DNA of 64,000 nt from Brevundimonas sp. A19_0 (lineage in GTDB: Bacteria; Pseudomonadota; Alphaproteobacteria; Caulobacterales; Caulobacteraceae): assembly GCF_017744255.1 (NCBI RefSeq), contig NZ_JAGHQP010000012.1, forward strand, positions 1-64,000. The letters run 5' to 3'. This document shows positions 18,506-28,343 of this stretch, piece by piece; position 1 is the first letter of the stretch, and each line of letters begins with the position of its first letter. The notes under the pieces are model-generated. The model did not search any database. It saw nothing but the letters and a program-made list of their open reading frames with translations, and was not told the origin of the DNA. Both the position numbers and the translations under genes were made by a program.

Positions 18506-19720
18506 TCAAGTCTGATAGAGGTCCGCGTCCGGGTCGGGGTGCCCCCGGATCGCCGCCGAGACCACCTGGCTGGCGATCACCGAATAGGTGATGCCGTTGC
18601 CGCCAAAGCCCATGACGGCCCAGGCGTGGGCCATATCGGGGACGGGCGCGATGGACGGCAGGCCGGTCGCGCTCTCGCCGAACGCGCCCGCCCAGCTGTA
18701 GTCGACCTCGAACTCAAGGTCCGGCAGCAGGCGCAGCAGCTTTTCGCGGATCGTCGCACATTTCCGCTTAAGCTTGTCCGGGTCCTCATGCGCGCCCGGG
18801 GCGTCTTCGTCCTCGCCGCCCACGATCAGTCGCCCGTCGGCGGCCATGCGGAAATAGAGGTAGGGGTCGGACGCTTCCCAGACGAGAGTGTCGCGCAGCC
18901 AGGGCGGGGAAGGTGTGCGTTCAGTCGAGGCCAGCGCCCAGGTCGAAATGACCTTGGCCCCCGGCGTCGGCACCCCGTCCGGGAACTCATAGCCACAGCA
19001 GAACACCACATGGCGGGCGCGCACCGCGTGGCCCGTATCGGTCAGAAGGGTGACACCATCGGGGTCCGAGGCGGCCTGGGTCACCTCGACCGGCGAATAG
19101 ACCACCGCCCCGTCCGCCTGGGCGCGGCGCAGCAGGGCAGCGGCCAGTTGCGCCGGGTCCGCGCTGGCCGAACCGCTGGACAGGATCGCTCCGGTCCGGT
19201 CGATACCGAACCGTTCGCGCAGCTCGGCGGGGCCCAGGAAGGTACTGTCCAGACCGATGTCGGCGCGGGCTTCGGCCTCGGCCTCCAGCGCACGACGGCC
19301 GTACTCATCGCCGGCCAGATAGAGGGTGTCCTTGTCCTCGAGGCCACAGCGGATGCCCTCGTCCGCCACGATCTGTTTCAGGGCATCCACCGCCGCGCGG
19401 GAGCGCCGATACGCCCGGCGCGCATCCGGCATGCCGATCTGGTCGGCCAGGGCGGTCAACGGCAGGTCGATCTCCCATTGCAGCAGGGCCGTCGAGGCCA
19501 TGGTCGATCCGGTCAGGGGCGGGCGCCGGTCCAGCACGACCACCGAATGATCCCGGCTCAGCTCGCGCGCCATGAAGGCGCCGCTGATGCCCGCGCCGAC
19601 GATGGCGATATCGACTGAAACGGCTTCGGTCAGCGCCTTCACCGGCACTCCAAGGCCATAGCTGTCGGCCCAGACCGGGCGACCGGTTCTGAGATCCCGC
19701 TTCTGTGTGGCACCGCTCAT
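18506..19720 (-). CDS. FAD-dependent amino acid/amine oxidoreductase (DAO family)
   Basis: The 404-aa protein contains the Rossmann dinucleotide motif IVGAGISGAFMARELS near residue 39 followed by the acidic strand end VVVLDRR, and a C-terminal FAD motif MGFGGNGITYS. This is the DadA/ThiO/PuuB-like DAO family, which oxidises the C-N bond of amino acids or polyamines. The N-terminal 30 residues, with PVWADSYG, resemble gamma-glutamylputrescine oxidase-type members, but the substrate cannot be assigned. It lies 32 bp upstream of trpF on the same strand and may be co-transcribed with it. Confidence 0.8.
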   Translation of the reverse strand: MSGATQKRDLRTGRPVWADSYGLGVPVKALTEAVSVDIAIVGAGISGAFMARELSRDHSVVVLDRRPPLTGSTMASTALLQWEIDLPLTALADQIGMPDARRAYRRSRAAVDALKQIVADEGIRCGLEDKDTLYLAGDEYGRRALEAEAEARADIGLDSTFLGPAELRERFGIDRTGAILSSGSASADPAQLAAALLRRAQADGAVVYSPVEVTQAASDPDGVTLLTDTGHAVRARHVVFCCGYEFPDGVPTPGAKVISTWALASTERTPSPPWLRDTLVWEASDPYLYFRMAADGRLIVGGEDEDAPGAHEDPDKLKRKCATIREKLLRLLPDLEFEVDYSWAGAFGESATGLPSIAPVPDMAHAWAVMGFGGNGITYSVIASQVVSAAIRGHPDPDADLYQT

Positions 19721-19777
19721 CGACCGTCCCCTGTGGCGGAGCGATAGAGCCCCAGAGGTCCGGGGGTTCCGGCGGCG

Positions 19778-20512
19778 TCACTGAAAGATCAGATCGACCT
19801 CTTCGGGCGTCAGAAGGCGCCACTCGCCGGGCGGCAGGTCGTCGGGCAGGGCCAGGGCCCCGACCCGCTCGCGGTGGAGGGTTTCGACGTGATTGCCGAC
19901 GGCAGCGAACATGCGTCGCACCTGATGATAGCGGCCCTCGGTCACCGTCAGCGTCGCCTCGGTCGGGGTGACGACCTCAAGGATGGCGGGGGCCAGCGGC
20001 TTGTCCTCGCCCTCCAGCACAAGCTCGCCCGAGGCGAACAGCGCCCCCTCCCCGCCCTCCAGCGGACGGGCCAGGGTGGCGCGGTAGACCTTGGCCACAT
20101 GGCGTTTGGGGCTGATGATCCGGTGCAGCAGGGCGCCGTCGTCGGTCAGCAGCAGCAGGCCGGTGGTTTGTTTGTCCAGCCGCCCGACGGTCGAAATGGC
20201 CGGGTCGCGCCTGCGCCAGCGTTCGGGCAACAGGTCGAACACCAGCGCCCCGTCCTCCTTGTGCGAACAGGTCATGCCCAGCGGCTTGTGCATCATCATG
20301 ACCAGCCCCGGCAGCGGGTCGAGCGGCGCGCCGTCGATCTCCATCCGCGCGGGCAGATCGGGCGAGAGCGCGATCCGCTTCGACACATCGGTCAGGTCCG
20401 TGCCGTCCAGCACAATCCCGCCGGCCCGGGCCATCCGCGCCATCTCGGTGCGCGAGCCATAGCCCAGCGAGGACAGCAACCGGTCGATGCGCAGGCTGGG
20501 GACCTTGCTCAC
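19778..20512 (-). CDS. rsuA: RsuA-family 16S rRNA pseudouridine synthase
   Basis: The 244-aa protein is read from GTG 20512, which overlaps the stop of the upstream methyltransferase gene (GTGA). An N-terminal S4 RNA-binding domain (RIDRLLSSLGYGSR) is followed by the catalytic domain with the motif STVGRLDKQTTGLLLLT, whose aspartate is the catalytic residue. RsuA modifies U516 of 16S rRNA, and the related RluE/RluB/RluF enzymes act on 23S rRNA. RsuA is the best guess. The partner gene upstream is also an rRNA-modification-type methyltransferase. Confidence 0.85.
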   Translation of the reverse strand: MSKVPSLRIDRLLSSLGYGSRTEMARMARAGGIVLDGTDLTDVSKRIALSPDLPARMEIDGAPLDPLPGLVMMMHKPLGMTCSHKEDGALVFDLLPERWRRRDPAISTVGRLDKQTTGLLLLTDDGALLHRIISPKRHVAKVYRATLARPLEGGEGALFASGELVLEGEDKPLAPAILEVVTPTEATLTVTEGRYHQVRRMFAAVGNHVETLHRERVGALALPDDLPPGEWRLLTPEEVDLIFQ

Positions 20513-21408
20513 TTCTTCGCCTCGATGATCTTGTAGCCCTCGGCTTCCACGACCGGTCGCACGGTCTTGAAGGCCGCATTCAAGGTGGTCTCGTAGGGCA
20601 GGTGTCGGTTGGCTACCATCCACAGCGTGCCGCCCGTGCGCAGCGATTTCGCCGCGCGGTCGATGAAGGCCTGACCCAGCGCCCGGTCCTCGGCCCCGCC
20701 ATCATGGAAGGGCGGATTGGCGACGACAAAATCCAGATCCGCCAGATCGGTCAGGGTGCGCACATCGGCCCATACGAACCGTGCGCGCGGATCATCCAGA
20801 TTGCGCCGCGCCGCCTCGACCGCCCGCCGGTCCAGATCGATCAGGGTCAGTTCGGTGACCGCCTCCTGCGCCAACACCACCCGGCCCAGCGCGCCATAAC
20901 CACAGCCGAAGTCGGCGCCCCGGCCCTTCAGCGCGCTCAGATGACGGATCAGCAGGGCCGTACCCGGGTCGACCCGGTCCCAGGCGAACAGGCCCGGCTG
21001 GGTCCAGATGCCGGAGTCCGGGTCCTGCCGCAGCGCACCGGCTGCAATCGCCGTCTCGATACCGCTCAGCGTCTCCGGCCGCGTTGCCAGACAGCGTTTG
21101 TGGTGGGCCTTGGAGACGACCTCGCAATCGACCCCGAAGCCCTTGAGCTCCTTGGCCAGCCGCGCCCCGCCTTTGGTCTTGGGCGCCATGACATCGAGGC
21201 GACCGCCCGGCTTCTGGGCCCGCAGCACCAACGCCAGCGTGTACTGGCGCTCAAGCGCGCCCGCCGGCGCCAGAACCACGGCCTGCTCCACACTTTCGGG
21301 GGCGAGGTCTTCCAGCACGGCCGCGCCGGGCACGCGGGGCGAGACCTGCACCGCATCGGTCGGTGGATCGAAGACAAGGGGCGGGCGACCGAAGATCAGG
21401 CTGTTCAT
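20509..21408 (-). CDS. RsmC/RlmG-like class I SAM methyltransferase
   Basis: The 299-aa protein starts at ATG 21408 (MNSLIFGRP). The layout matches RsmC and RlmG, with a degenerate N-terminal methyltransferase-like half, then a C-terminal catalytic half with the SAM motif GADFGCGYGALG and the target-amine motif VVANPPFHDGG. These enzymes make N2-methylguanine in 16S or 23S rRNA. Overlap with the pseudouridine synthase start suggests a two-gene rRNA modification operon. A divergent recQ starts 72 bp away. Confidence 0.8.
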   Translation of the reverse strand: MNSLIFGRPPLVFDPPTDAVQVSPRVPGAAVLEDLAPESVEQAVVLAPAGALERQYTLALVLRAQKPGGRLDVMAPKTKGGARLAKELKGFGVDCEVVSKAHHKRCLATRPETLSGIETAIAAGALRQDPDSGIWTQPGLFAWDRVDPGTALLIRHLSALKGRGADFGCGYGALGRVVLAQEAVTELTLIDLDRRAVEAARRNLDDPRARFVWADVRTLTDLADLDFVVANPPFHDGGAEDRALGQAFIDRAAKSLRTGGTLWMVANRHLPYETTLNAAFKTVRPVVEAEGYKIIEAKK

Positions 21409-21480
21409 AAGGCGGCCTATAGCGGCAATTGTCGCCCCGGGCACGGGTGACACATCCGGCCCCATCCGGCAGAACCGGGC

Positions 21481-23346
21481 ATGGCCTGTGATTCGTCCGC
21501 CAGCCGGAGCCTTCCGGACGCCCGCGCCCTCCTGCAGCGTATCTGGGGCCATGACGACTTTCGCGGTCTTCAGGCGCCGGTGATCACGGCCGTGCTGGAG
21601 GGCCGCGATGTCCTGGCCGTCCTGCCGACCGGCGGCGGCAAGAGCCTGTGCTACCAGATCCCGGCCCTGCTGCGTCCCGGCCTGACGCTGGTGGTCTCGC
21701 CGCTCATTGCCCTGATGAGCGATCAGGTCGCCGCGCTGGACCAGCTGGGCGTGCCCGCCGCGCGGCTGGATTCCTCGCTCGATTCCGAGGCCCGCGCCGC
21801 CCTCTGGACGCGCATCCGGGCGGGCGACATCAAGCTGCTGTATGTCTCGCCCGAGGGTCTGGCCTCGTCCTGGCTGCTCGACCGGCTGGCCGAGCTGGAC
21901 CTGTCCTTCATCGCCGTCGACGAGGCGCACTGCGTCTCGCAATGGGGGCATGACTTCCGGCCCGACTATCGCAGTCTGGGGCGGCTGAAGGCCCGCTTTC
22001 CCGCAGTGCCGACCGTGGCCCTGACCGCCACCGCCGATGCCCGCACCCGGGCGGACATCCTGCAATCGCTGAACATCGGCGCGGCCGAGGTGTTCGTCGA
22101 CAGCTTCGCCCGGCCCAATCTGCGCCTTTCGGCCCTGCCCAAGGCGGGCGGTCAGGCGAAGACCGAGACCCAGGTGGCCGAACTGGTCGAGGCGCGACGC
22201 GGCGTATCGGGCGTCGTCTATTGCGGATCGAGGAAGGGCTGCGAGCGGTTGGCCGAGGCCCTGTCCGCAGCCGGCCATGATGCGGTCGCCTATCACGCGG
22301 GGCTGGACGCCCGGGAGCGCCAGGACCGGCTGACCCGGTTCCTCGAGGCCGATCAGGGGGTGATCGTCGCGACTGTCGCCTTCGGCATGGGGGTCGACAA
22401 ACCCGACGTGCGCTTCGTCATCCACGCCGATCCGCCGGGCTCGCTGGAGGCCTATTGGCAGGAGGTCGGCCGCGCGGGGCGTGACGGCGATCCGGCCGAG
22501 GGCATCACCCTGTTCGGCTCGGCCGACGTCGCCTGGTCGCTCAAGCGTCTGGACGGAGGTGCGCTGGACCCCGAGGTCATGGCCGCCCAGCGCCGCAAGG
22601 TCTGGCAGCTGTACGCCATGCTGGACGGCGCCGTCTGCCGGCCCCAGGCCGTGCGCCACTATTTCGGCGAGGAGGGCGCCGAGCCCTGCGGTGTCTGCGA
22701 CCTGTGCCGCCATCCGCCCGAACTCGTCGCCATGACCACCGAGGCGCAAAAGGCCCTGGCCGCCGTTCACCGGCTGGAGGGCCGTTACGGCCGGGGGCGG
22801 GTGATCGACCACCTGACCGGGCGTCGCAAGGATGGCGAAGGTCTGGGCGAGGGCCTGTCGACCTGGGGCATCGGTCGCGACCTGCCCGCAGCTGAATGGC
22901 GCCGCATCCTCGATCATCTGGTGTTCGAGGGCCTGCTGATCGAGGACCCGAACGACGGTCGCCCCCTGATCGGGCTGGGCGATCCTGCCGCCGTACGCGC
23001 GGTCTATCGCGGCGAGCATGCGGTTGAACTGAAGCGGGAGACGCCACAGGTCGCCCGACCGGCCGGTCGTCGCGCGCCGGCCACCGACCTGATGGCGCAG
23101 CTGTCACCCGGCGCCCGCGCCCGCTTCGAGGCCCTGCGCTCCTGGCGGCGCGAGGCGGCCCATGCCCAGGGCGTCCCCCCCTATGTGATCTTCCAGGATC
23201 GCACCCTGCTGGCGCTGGCCGAGGCCCGCCCCGCCAGTCTGGAGGCCCTGTCGGGCGTCTCCGGCATCGGCAAGTCCAAGCTGACCACCTATGGACGCGC
23301 GGTTCTGGAGGTGCTGGCCCGCGCCGAGCAGGCCGAGGCCGCCTGA
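21481..23346 (+). CDS. recQ: ATP-dependent DNA helicase RecQ
   Basis: The 621-aa protein has all RecQ blocks. Motif I is [14 protein letters not shown], motif II with the RecQ-specific aromatic loop is [18 protein letters not shown], and motif VI is [10 protein letters not shown]. The zinc-binding part of the RQC domain has four cysteines ([14 protein letters not shown]). The C-terminal HRDC domain is visible ([12 protein letters not shown]). It unwinds DNA 3' to 5' in recombination and fork repair. Confidence 0.96.
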   Translation: MACDSSASRSLPDARALLQRIWGHDDFRGLQAPVITAVLEGRDVLAVLPTGGGKSLCYQIPALLRPGLTLVVSPLIALMSDQVAALDQLGVPAARLDSSLDSEARAALWTRIRAGDIKLLYVSPEGLASSWLLDRLAELDLSFIAVDEAHCVSQWGHDFRPDYRSLGRLKARFPAVPTVALTATADARTRADILQSLNIGAAEVFVDSFARPNLRLSALPKAGGQAKTETQVAELVEARRGVSGVVYCGSRKGCERLAEALSAAGHDAVAYHAGLDARERQDRLTRFLEADQGVIVATVAFGMGVDKPDVRFVIHADPPGSLEAYWQEVGRAGRDGDPAEGITLFGSADVAWSLKRLDGGALDPEVMAAQRRKVWQLYAMLDGAVCRPQAVRHYFGEEGAEPCGVCDLCRHPPELVAMTTEAQKALAAVHRLEGRYGRGRVIDHLTGRRKDGEGLGEGLSTWGIGRDLPAAEWRRILDHLVFEGLLIEDPNDGRPLIGLGDPAAVRAVYRGEHAVELKRETPQVARPAGRRAPATDLMAQLSPGARARFEALRSWRREAAHAQGVPPYVIFQDRTLLALAEARPASLEALSGVSGIGKSKLTTYGRAVLEVLARAEQAEAA

Positions 23347-23350
23347 CCCC

Positions 23351-24331
23351 TCAGGGCGCGCCGAGGAATTCGTCGACGGCCGCCATGAAGCGCGCGGGCT
23401 GGTCGATCATCACCATGTGCTCGGCGCCCGCGATGGGCACCAGTCGCGGCGGTCGCGGCAGTCCGGTCCAGGCCTGACGCCAGGACGATTGCAGCCGGTA
23501 ACGGGGAGAATCCTCGCGCTGGCTCCAGCCATAGACCACGGTCACCGGCACATCGATCCGGGGCAGGCGCGGCCTGAGGTCGACGGTCATGACCTCATAG
23601 AGGCTCTGGGCCAGCACCCGGGCGTCGCCGCCCTGCCAGCCGACCCAGGATTCCAGCGCCTCGGAGGTCGAGCCCATCCCCTCGGCCCAGACCTGCCGCG
23701 ACAGGGCGTCGTCGCCCAGGAACAGGACGGCCTGATAGGCGATTGCGGCGATCGGCTGCAGGTCTTCTCCGGTCGCCCGGTCGTCGAGCAGGGACGGGAA
23801 GAAGGGCGCCGCGTCCACGATCATGACCCGCCCCACACCGGACCGCCCGTCGCTGGCCAGTCTGACCGCGATCTGGCCGCCCATCGAATGGCCGATCACC
23901 GCCGGGGCGCGCAGGCGCTGGCTGCGGATGTAGCGGGCGACCTCCTCGGCCACGGGGCCGGCGACCAGACCCTGGCTGTTGTCCGCAGCGGCCAGCTCAC
24001 CGAAGCCGCGCACCGACACCAGATGCACCCGGTAGGTTTCGCTCAACCGCTCTGCGACCGGTTCCCAGACCAGACTTGTCGAGGCGAGGCCGGGGATCAG
24101 GATGACGTCGCGGACCGCCCGGCCGGGATCGACATTCTGCGGGCCCCGCACCTCGACCGTGATCCGGCGGGAGGTGAAGCGGGCCTGCGGACCCGATTCG
24201 GTCACGACTTCCGGCGCCACCGGAGCTTTCGCCACCGCCATCGGGGGCTGCGCAGGAGAGTCGGGCACCATCGGTCCCGCCGGCGCGGCCAGCGACAGGA
24301 TCAGGCCGGAGAAGGCGAGCAGCGAAATCAT
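23351..24331 (-). CDS. exported alpha/beta hydrolase
   Basis: The 326-aa protein begins with a short hydrophobic signal sequence (MISLLAFSGLILSLAAPAG) and a proline/alanine-rich linker of about 40 residues. The hydrolase fold follows, with the oxyanion strand LIPGLAST, the nucleophile elbow VIGHSMGGQ, an aspartate region in DVPVTVVYG and a final catalytic histidine in GAEHMVMIDQP. It is probably a periplasmic esterase or lipase-like enzyme with unknown substrate. It converges with recQ, leaving a gap of only 4 bp. Confidence 0.8.
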   Translation of the reverse strand: MISLLAFSGLILSLAAPAGPMVPDSPAQPPMAVAKAPVAPEVVTESGPQARFTSRRITVEVRGPQNVDPGRAVRDVILIPGLASTSLVWEPVAERLSETYRVHLVSVRGFGELAAADNSQGLVAGPVAEEVARYIRSQRLRAPAVIGHSMGGQIAVRLASDGRSGVGRVMIVDAAPFFPSLLDDRATGEDLQPIAAIAYQAVLFLGDDALSRQVWAEGMGSTSEALESWVGWQGGDARVLAQSLYEVMTVDLRPRLPRIDVPVTVVYGWSQREDSPRYRLQSSWRQAWTGLPRPPRLVPIAGAEHMVMIDQPARFMAAVDEFLGAP

Positions 24332-24452
24332 GAGCCTATCCTGCGACGGCGACCCGGGCAGGAAAACGGCCCGGATGGGGCAAACACCGCCGCTATTGCC
24401 AAAGTTGCGTGATCGGTTTCATCTATCATCGGATCTTCTGGGGGAGGAACCG

Positions 24453-24890
24453 ATGCTGATCCCGATTCTGACCGCCCTGGCCCTGACGCTGACGTCCGCT
24501 CCGGTTCAGGACCCGCCAACGCCCGCCTCGGACTGGCATCCGTTCTCGCGCAGCAGTTCGACTGTCTACATGGCCGATGCCGGGACGCTGGCGCTGGTTG
24601 ACGGCGCGACACGGGTGAAGGTGGCGCGCGTGCCGCTGACGCTCGCGGACTTCAGCCACGAGATCGACGCCTATGCCCTGCGCTGCGGGGCGCGCGAAAT
24701 CCGCTTCCTGTCGACCGAAACCTATGACGGCTCGGGGGCGATGGTCGACCGCTACGAGGAAGAGGCCGACTGGGAGCCGATCGTCGAAGGCACCAACTAC
24801 GGCTTCCTCTATGAGGTGGCCTGCAACGAGAAGCGCTCCAGCCAGGGCTCCTGGCCCTCGGTGACCGCCTACATCGGCCAGAACCGCTAG
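24453..24890 (+). CDS. exported protein of unknown function
   Basis: The 145-aa protein starts at ATG 24453, which has a strong GGGGGAGGA ribosome site 5 nt upstream. Residues 1-18 form a signal peptide. The mature part has two cysteines (ALRCGAR and EVACNEK) and a pattern of beta strands ending in SVTAYIGQNR. Small alphaproteobacterial secreted proteins of this shape are common, but I do not recognise the family. It converges on cheE with a 4-bp overlap at a shared CTAG. Confidence 0.75.
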   Translation: MLIPILTALALTLTSAPVQDPPTPASDWHPFSRSSSTVYMADAGTLALVDGATRVKVARVPLTLADFSHEIDAYALRCGAREIRFLSTETYDGSGAMVDRYEEEADWEPIVEGTNYGFLYEVACNEKRSSQGSWPSVTAYIGQNR

Positions 24891-25378
24891 GCGTCGATCG
24901 TCACTGCCTCGCGCTCCGCCCTCTTGTAGCGGGCGATGCACAGGTCGATGTTCTCGATCAGGACGCTGACCTGGGTCAGCTCCAGCGACCCGTCGAGGGT
25001 CAGCTGGAAGGTCTCGATCAGCGGGGCAAAGGTGCCCGGAATCCACAGATCGCTGCCGTGAACGGCGTCGCTGAGCAGCGCGGTCCGCAGCAGGACCTGA
25101 TCCAGCCCCGGCCGGTTCACCGTCAGGCAATAGGCGATCAGACCGTCGGCGATGCGGAAGATGTGCTTGAGGTGCTCGTCCGACGGCCGTTCGCGCCCGT
25201 TGCCGACGATGGTGCGGATCCGCTCCAGACCTTCCTGAAAGCGCGGCAGGGTGCGGGGGGCCAGCACCTCGAGATTGGCATGGGCCTCGACCAGACATTC
25301 CGAGACCCGCTTGCCGCCCGGGCGACGCGCCTCGCGCTCGAAAGCGGTCTCGATCATTCGAATTTTTGTACCAGTCAC
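24887..25378 (-). CDS. cheE: chemotaxis protein CheE
   Basis: The 163-aa, mostly helical protein has no catalytic motif that I can see. It is identified mainly by position. In Caulobacter the major che operon ends cheD-cheU-cheY-cheE, and the same order is present here. In Caulobacter CheE is reported to affect adaptation. The start overlaps the preceding CheY-like gene by 4 nt, and the stop shares a CTAG with the converging gene. Confidence 0.75.
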   Translation of the reverse strand: MTGTKIRMIETAFEREARRPGGKRVSECLVEAHANLEVLAPRTLPRFQEGLERIRTIVGNGRERPSDEHLKHIFRIADGLIAYCLTVNRPGLDQVLLRTALLSDAVHGSDLWIPGTFAPLIETFQLTLDGSLELTQVSVLIENIDLCIARYKRAEREAVTIDA

Positions 25379-25989
25379 AGGGCGACCTTCTGGGGTTTGA
25401 GCACGCTGTTGATCTGCTCCTGATCAAGGTTGGGTTCCTTGGCCGCGCCGAGCGCGGTGGACAGGTCGGACGCCCGCCGGCCCTTGGTACCCTCGGGAAC
25501 ACCGTCGTATTTGAAGCGGCGATCCGGCCCGACATATTTGGCGGCCTCGACGAACTGGCGGCCACCCTTGGATATCCAGAGCATCCGCTGCATCAGCACG
25601 CTGGGCGACAGCGGCTTGGCCACAACGAAGTTGGCGCCGCAGTCGCGGGCCGAGGCGATCTCGCTTTGCGGGGTATGGGAGCTGGTGACGATGACAGGGG
25701 CGAACCGGTTGGGGTCCAGCGTCGACTGGCGCAACCAGCGCACCAGTTCATAGCCCGACTCCTCGTTCACCGTGCTGTCGACAAGGGTGAAGTCGATCTG
25801 CTCGCGCGACAGGACGGATTTGGCGTCCTCCAGCGTGGGGGCGCGGCGGATCCGCTCCACGCCAAAGCCCATCAGCATCTGGCCGAGCACATCGAGGCCC
25901 AGCGAGTTGGAGTCCACGCACAGCACCGTCACATTGCGCAGATTGATGCGGGCGCTGCCGCCGGCGGCGGGTTTGTCGGCGACTACCAT
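25375..25989 (-). CDS. CheY-like receiver protein with Arg-rich tail (Cle-type)
   Basis: The 204-aa protein has an N-terminal extension of about 17 residues, then a receiver domain with phospho-acceptor Asp71 (FTLVDST) and the conserved lysine in VVAKPLSP. The acidic pair is reduced to Asp26 (CVDSN). A tail of about 60 residues after the receiver carries GPDRRFKYDG and KGRRASD. Such arginine-rich extensions mark the Caulobacter Cle proteins, CheY homologues that bind c-di-GMP and touch the flagellar motor. CleA is encoded at the equivalent place in the Caulobacter operon. It overlaps cheU by 7 nt and cheE by 4 nt. Confidence 0.8.
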   Translation of the reverse strand: MVVADKPAAGGSARINLRNVTVLCVDSNSLGLDVLGQMLMGFGVERIRRAPTLEDAKSVLSREQIDFTLVDSTVNEESGYELVRWLRQSTLDPNRFAPVIVTSSHTPQSEIASARDCGANFVVAKPLSPSVLMQRMLWISKGGRQFVEAAKYVGPDRRFKYDGVPEGTKGRRASDLSTALGAAKEPNLDQEQINSVLKPQKVAL

Positions 25990-26342
25990 AACTCGTACTC
26001 ACCTGTGTTTCGAGCGGTGTCCCCCCGCGGCGTGCCCCCGGCCAGACGACTGGCCAGTCCCTGCAGTTGCAAGGCGCCGGTGATCCGGCCCAGCCAGGCC
26101 TCGTCGATCGACTGGCGTCCGGACGTCGCGAGCGACAGCGCCGCGAGCACCGAGGCGGTACCCTCCAGATGCTGGGTCAGGGAGTCGAGGTCCTGGATAT
26201 CCACGTCGGTCGGGGGTTCGGTCTCGAGCGCGAGGCGGTCCTCGAGGGTGCGTGACCGGGCCGCAAGGTCCGCTACCTCGGCCGCCAGCCTGGCCAGAAC
26301 CGTCTGCAGAACCGTATCCGTCATTTCGAGTGCGCGCCCCAT
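25983..26342 (-). CDS. cheU: chemotaxis protein CheU
   Basis: The 119-aa helical protein starts at ATG 26342, which shares a base with the cheD stop (TGATG). An internal ATG at 26324 is also possible. The sequence is rich in Leu/Ala and acidic residues with coiled-coil-like heptads. No enzyme motif is present. The name rests on its position between cheD and the Cle-type cheY, as in the Caulobacter che operon. Its molecular role is not established. Confidence 0.65.
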   Translation of the reverse strand: MGRALEMTDTVLQTVLARLAAEVADLAARSRTLEDRLALETEPPTDVDIQDLDSLTQHLEGTASVLAALSLATSGRQSIDEAWLGRITGALQLQGLASRLAGGTPRGDTARNTGEYELW

Positions 26343-26905
26343 CAAAACAGCTCCAGATCGCCGACCGGCTCGCGCTCCAAGCGGGACGCGCGCTCGGCCA
26401 GGGCGCGTTCGCGGGCGGCCAGACCCGGATCCGCCACCAGCTGCTGCTTGGCCCGACCGGTCGCCGGCCAGAAGTGAATCCGCCGCGCCTGCAGACCGCC
26501 CAGGCTCTCGCTCACGATCGGAATGCCTTCGTCCTTCAGAAACTGGCGCACGAAGGTGACATTCTTGCTGCCGATATCGACCAGACCCGCGCTCATCCGG
26601 CCGCCGCCGAACACCTTCGCCTCCAGCCGATGCCGGTTGGCGCCCATGGCCAGCAGGGCGTTGACCAGCAGTTCCATGGCCTGGACGCCATAGCGCCGGT
26701 CGTCGGCGCCACTGCCGGGGGCGGCGGGCAGCAGGAAGTGGTTCATGCCGCCGATGCCCAGCGACGGATCGCGGATACAGGCCGACACGCACGAGCCGAG
26801 GATGGTCGAGAACACCAGATTATGCCGATCGGTTACCTCGAACTCGCCCTGTCCGACGTGGACGCGGATTTCAGAGTCGAGGGCCGGGTGTGGGGGTGCC
26901 GCCAT
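26342..26905 (-). CDS. cheD: chemoreceptor glutamine deamidase CheD
   Basis: The 187-aa protein has the CheD catalytic cysteine and histidine motifs STILGSCVSACIRD and GGMNHFLLP, plus AKVFGGG. CheD deamidates glutamines in chemoreceptors and takes part in adaptation. The start at ATG 26905 shares a base with the cheY stop. A GTG one codon upstream is an alternative. Confidence 0.93.
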   Translation of the reverse strand: MAAPPHPALDSEIRVHVGQGEFEVTDRHNLVFSTILGSCVSACIRDPSLGIGGMNHFLLPAAPGSGADDRRYGVQAMELLVNALLAMGANRHRLEAKVFGGGRMSAGLVDIGSKNVTFVRQFLKDEGIPIVSESLGGLQARRIHFWPATGRAKQQLVADPGLAARERALAERASRLEREPVGDLELF

Positions 26906-27294
26906 CACGTGATCGCCCCGTACACTTCCTCGATCTTGGCCCGCAGGGTCATGACGGTGAACGGCTTGACCAGGTAGTTGTTGACCCCGAACTGCTGGGC
27001 ACGCTGCACCAGTTCGGTATCGGCCCGGCCGGTCAGCATGATGAAGCCGATCGACTTGAGCTGGGGCGTCATGCGCACCGCGCGCAGCAGGCCGAGGCCG
27101 TCCAGCTTCGGCATGTTGAAGTCCGAGATGATCAGGTTGATGCGGGCGCTCAGCAGCACGCGCAGGGCGTCCTCGCCGTCGATGGCATCCTCGATATTGT
27201 GGATGCCGATGTCCTTCAGGCCCGCGCGCACCAGCGAGCGGATCGTCTGTTGGTCATCGACGACCAGGGCGCGAATGTCCGAGCCGGCCGGCAT
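26905..27294 (-). CDS. cheY: CheY-type response regulator (second copy in the operon)
   Basis: The 129-aa single receiver domain has the acidic pair VVDD (Asp13/14), phospho-acceptor Asp58 (IISDFNMPK), the threonine in MLTG and lysine in LVKPF. The FNMP and LVKPF signatures are those of motor-binding or phosphate-sink CheY proteins. It is the second of three receiver-only proteins in the cluster. Its start codon abuts cheB. Confidence 0.92.
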   Translation of the reverse strand: MPAGSDIRALVVDDQQTIRSLVRAGLKDIGIHNIEDAIDGEDALRVLLSARINLIISDFNMPKLDGLGLLRAVRMTPQLKSIGFIMLTGRADTELVQRAQQFGVNNYLVKPFTVMTLRAKIEEVYGAIT

Positions 27295-28343
27295 CAGGCA
27301 GCTCCTTTCCGGGAAGAGGCGGAGGAGGCGGATGCCGCACGCAACAGGGCGCCTCCGATCTGGTTGAGGGGCAGCTGGCGCTGGACCGCGCCGATTTCCT
27401 GGGCCGCGCGCGGCATGCCGTAGACGATGCAGCTGGCCTCATCCTGGCCGATCGTCGTCGCGCCCGCCTCGCGCATACGCAGCAGACCTTCGGCCCCATC
27501 CCGGCCCATGCCGGTCAGGATCACGCCCACGGCCTGGGAGGTGGCGCGCGCAACCGAGCTGAACAGCACATCGACCGACGGCCGGTGGCCGGAGACGTGA
27601 TCCGACTCGTCCAGCGCACAGACCAGACCGTTGCCACGGGCCGTGACGCGCAGGTGCGCGGGGCCGCCGGGGGCCAGATAGACATGGCCGACTTCCAGCG
27701 GCGCACCCGGGCGGGCCTCGGTCACGTGCGGGGCGCAGGACCGGTCCATACGGGCGGCAAAACTGGTCGTGAAGGTGGCGGGCATATGCTGGGTGATGAC
27801 CGTCGGCGGACAGTTGGCGGGGAACTGGCTCAGCACCGTCAGAATGGCCTCGACGCCGCCGGTCGAGGCGCCGATGGCAATGATCCGGTCGCCGGGCGTG
27901 TAGGGGGCGTGCGAGGTCGGGGCCGCTTCGCGCGGCGCCCGGTCGCGGACCCTGGCGCGGGCCGCCACATGGACCTTTTCGCACAGGCTGCCGAACTCGC
28001 CGGCCGAGGCGCCGACCGGCTTGCCCACGCAATCAACCGCGCCCAGTTCGAGGGCCTCCAGCGTCGCTTCCGCACCGCGCTGCGTCAGGGTCGAGACCAT
28101 GACCACCGGCGTCGGGCGCAGGCGCATCAGCCGCTCAAGGAAGTCGAGGCCGTTCATGTTCGGCATCTCGATATCCAGGGTGATGACATCGGGGTTCAGC
28201 GCCTTGATGGCCTCGCGGGCCTCAAGGGGATCCGCCGCCTCGCCCACGACCCGGATGCCGGGATCGGCGCGCAGCTGCTGGGCGATCAGGGCCCGCATCG
28301 TGGCCGAGTCATCAACGATCAGGACGGAGATGGGATTAGCCAC
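27294..28343 (-). CDS. cheB: chemotaxis response regulator methylesterase CheB
   Basis: The 349-aa protein starts at GTG 28343. The N-terminal receiver domain has the acidic pair Asp11/12 and phospho-acceptor Asp57. The C-terminal methylesterase domain has the nucleophile motif [10 protein letters not shown], the histidine in [10 protein letters not shown] and the aspartate in [10 protein letters not shown]. It removes methyl groups from chemoreceptor glutamates, opposing CheR, whose gene overlaps it by 8 nt. Confidence 0.96.
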   Translation of the reverse strand: MANPISVLIVDDSATMRALIAQQLRADPGIRVVGEAADPLEAREAIKALNPDVITLDIEMPNMNGLDFLERLMRLRPTPVVMVSTLTQRGAEATLEALELGAVDCVGKPVGASAGEFGSLCEKVHVAARARVRDRAPREAAPTSHAPYTPGDRIIAIGASTGGVEAILTVLSQFPANCPPTVITQHMPATFTTSFAARMDRSCAPHVTEARPGAPLEVGHVYLAPGGPAHLRVTARGNGLVCALDESDHVSGHRPSVDVLFSSVARATSQAVGVILTGMGRDGAEGLLRMREAGATTIGQDEASCIVYGMPRAAQEIGAVQRQLPLNQIGGALLRAASASSASSRKGAA

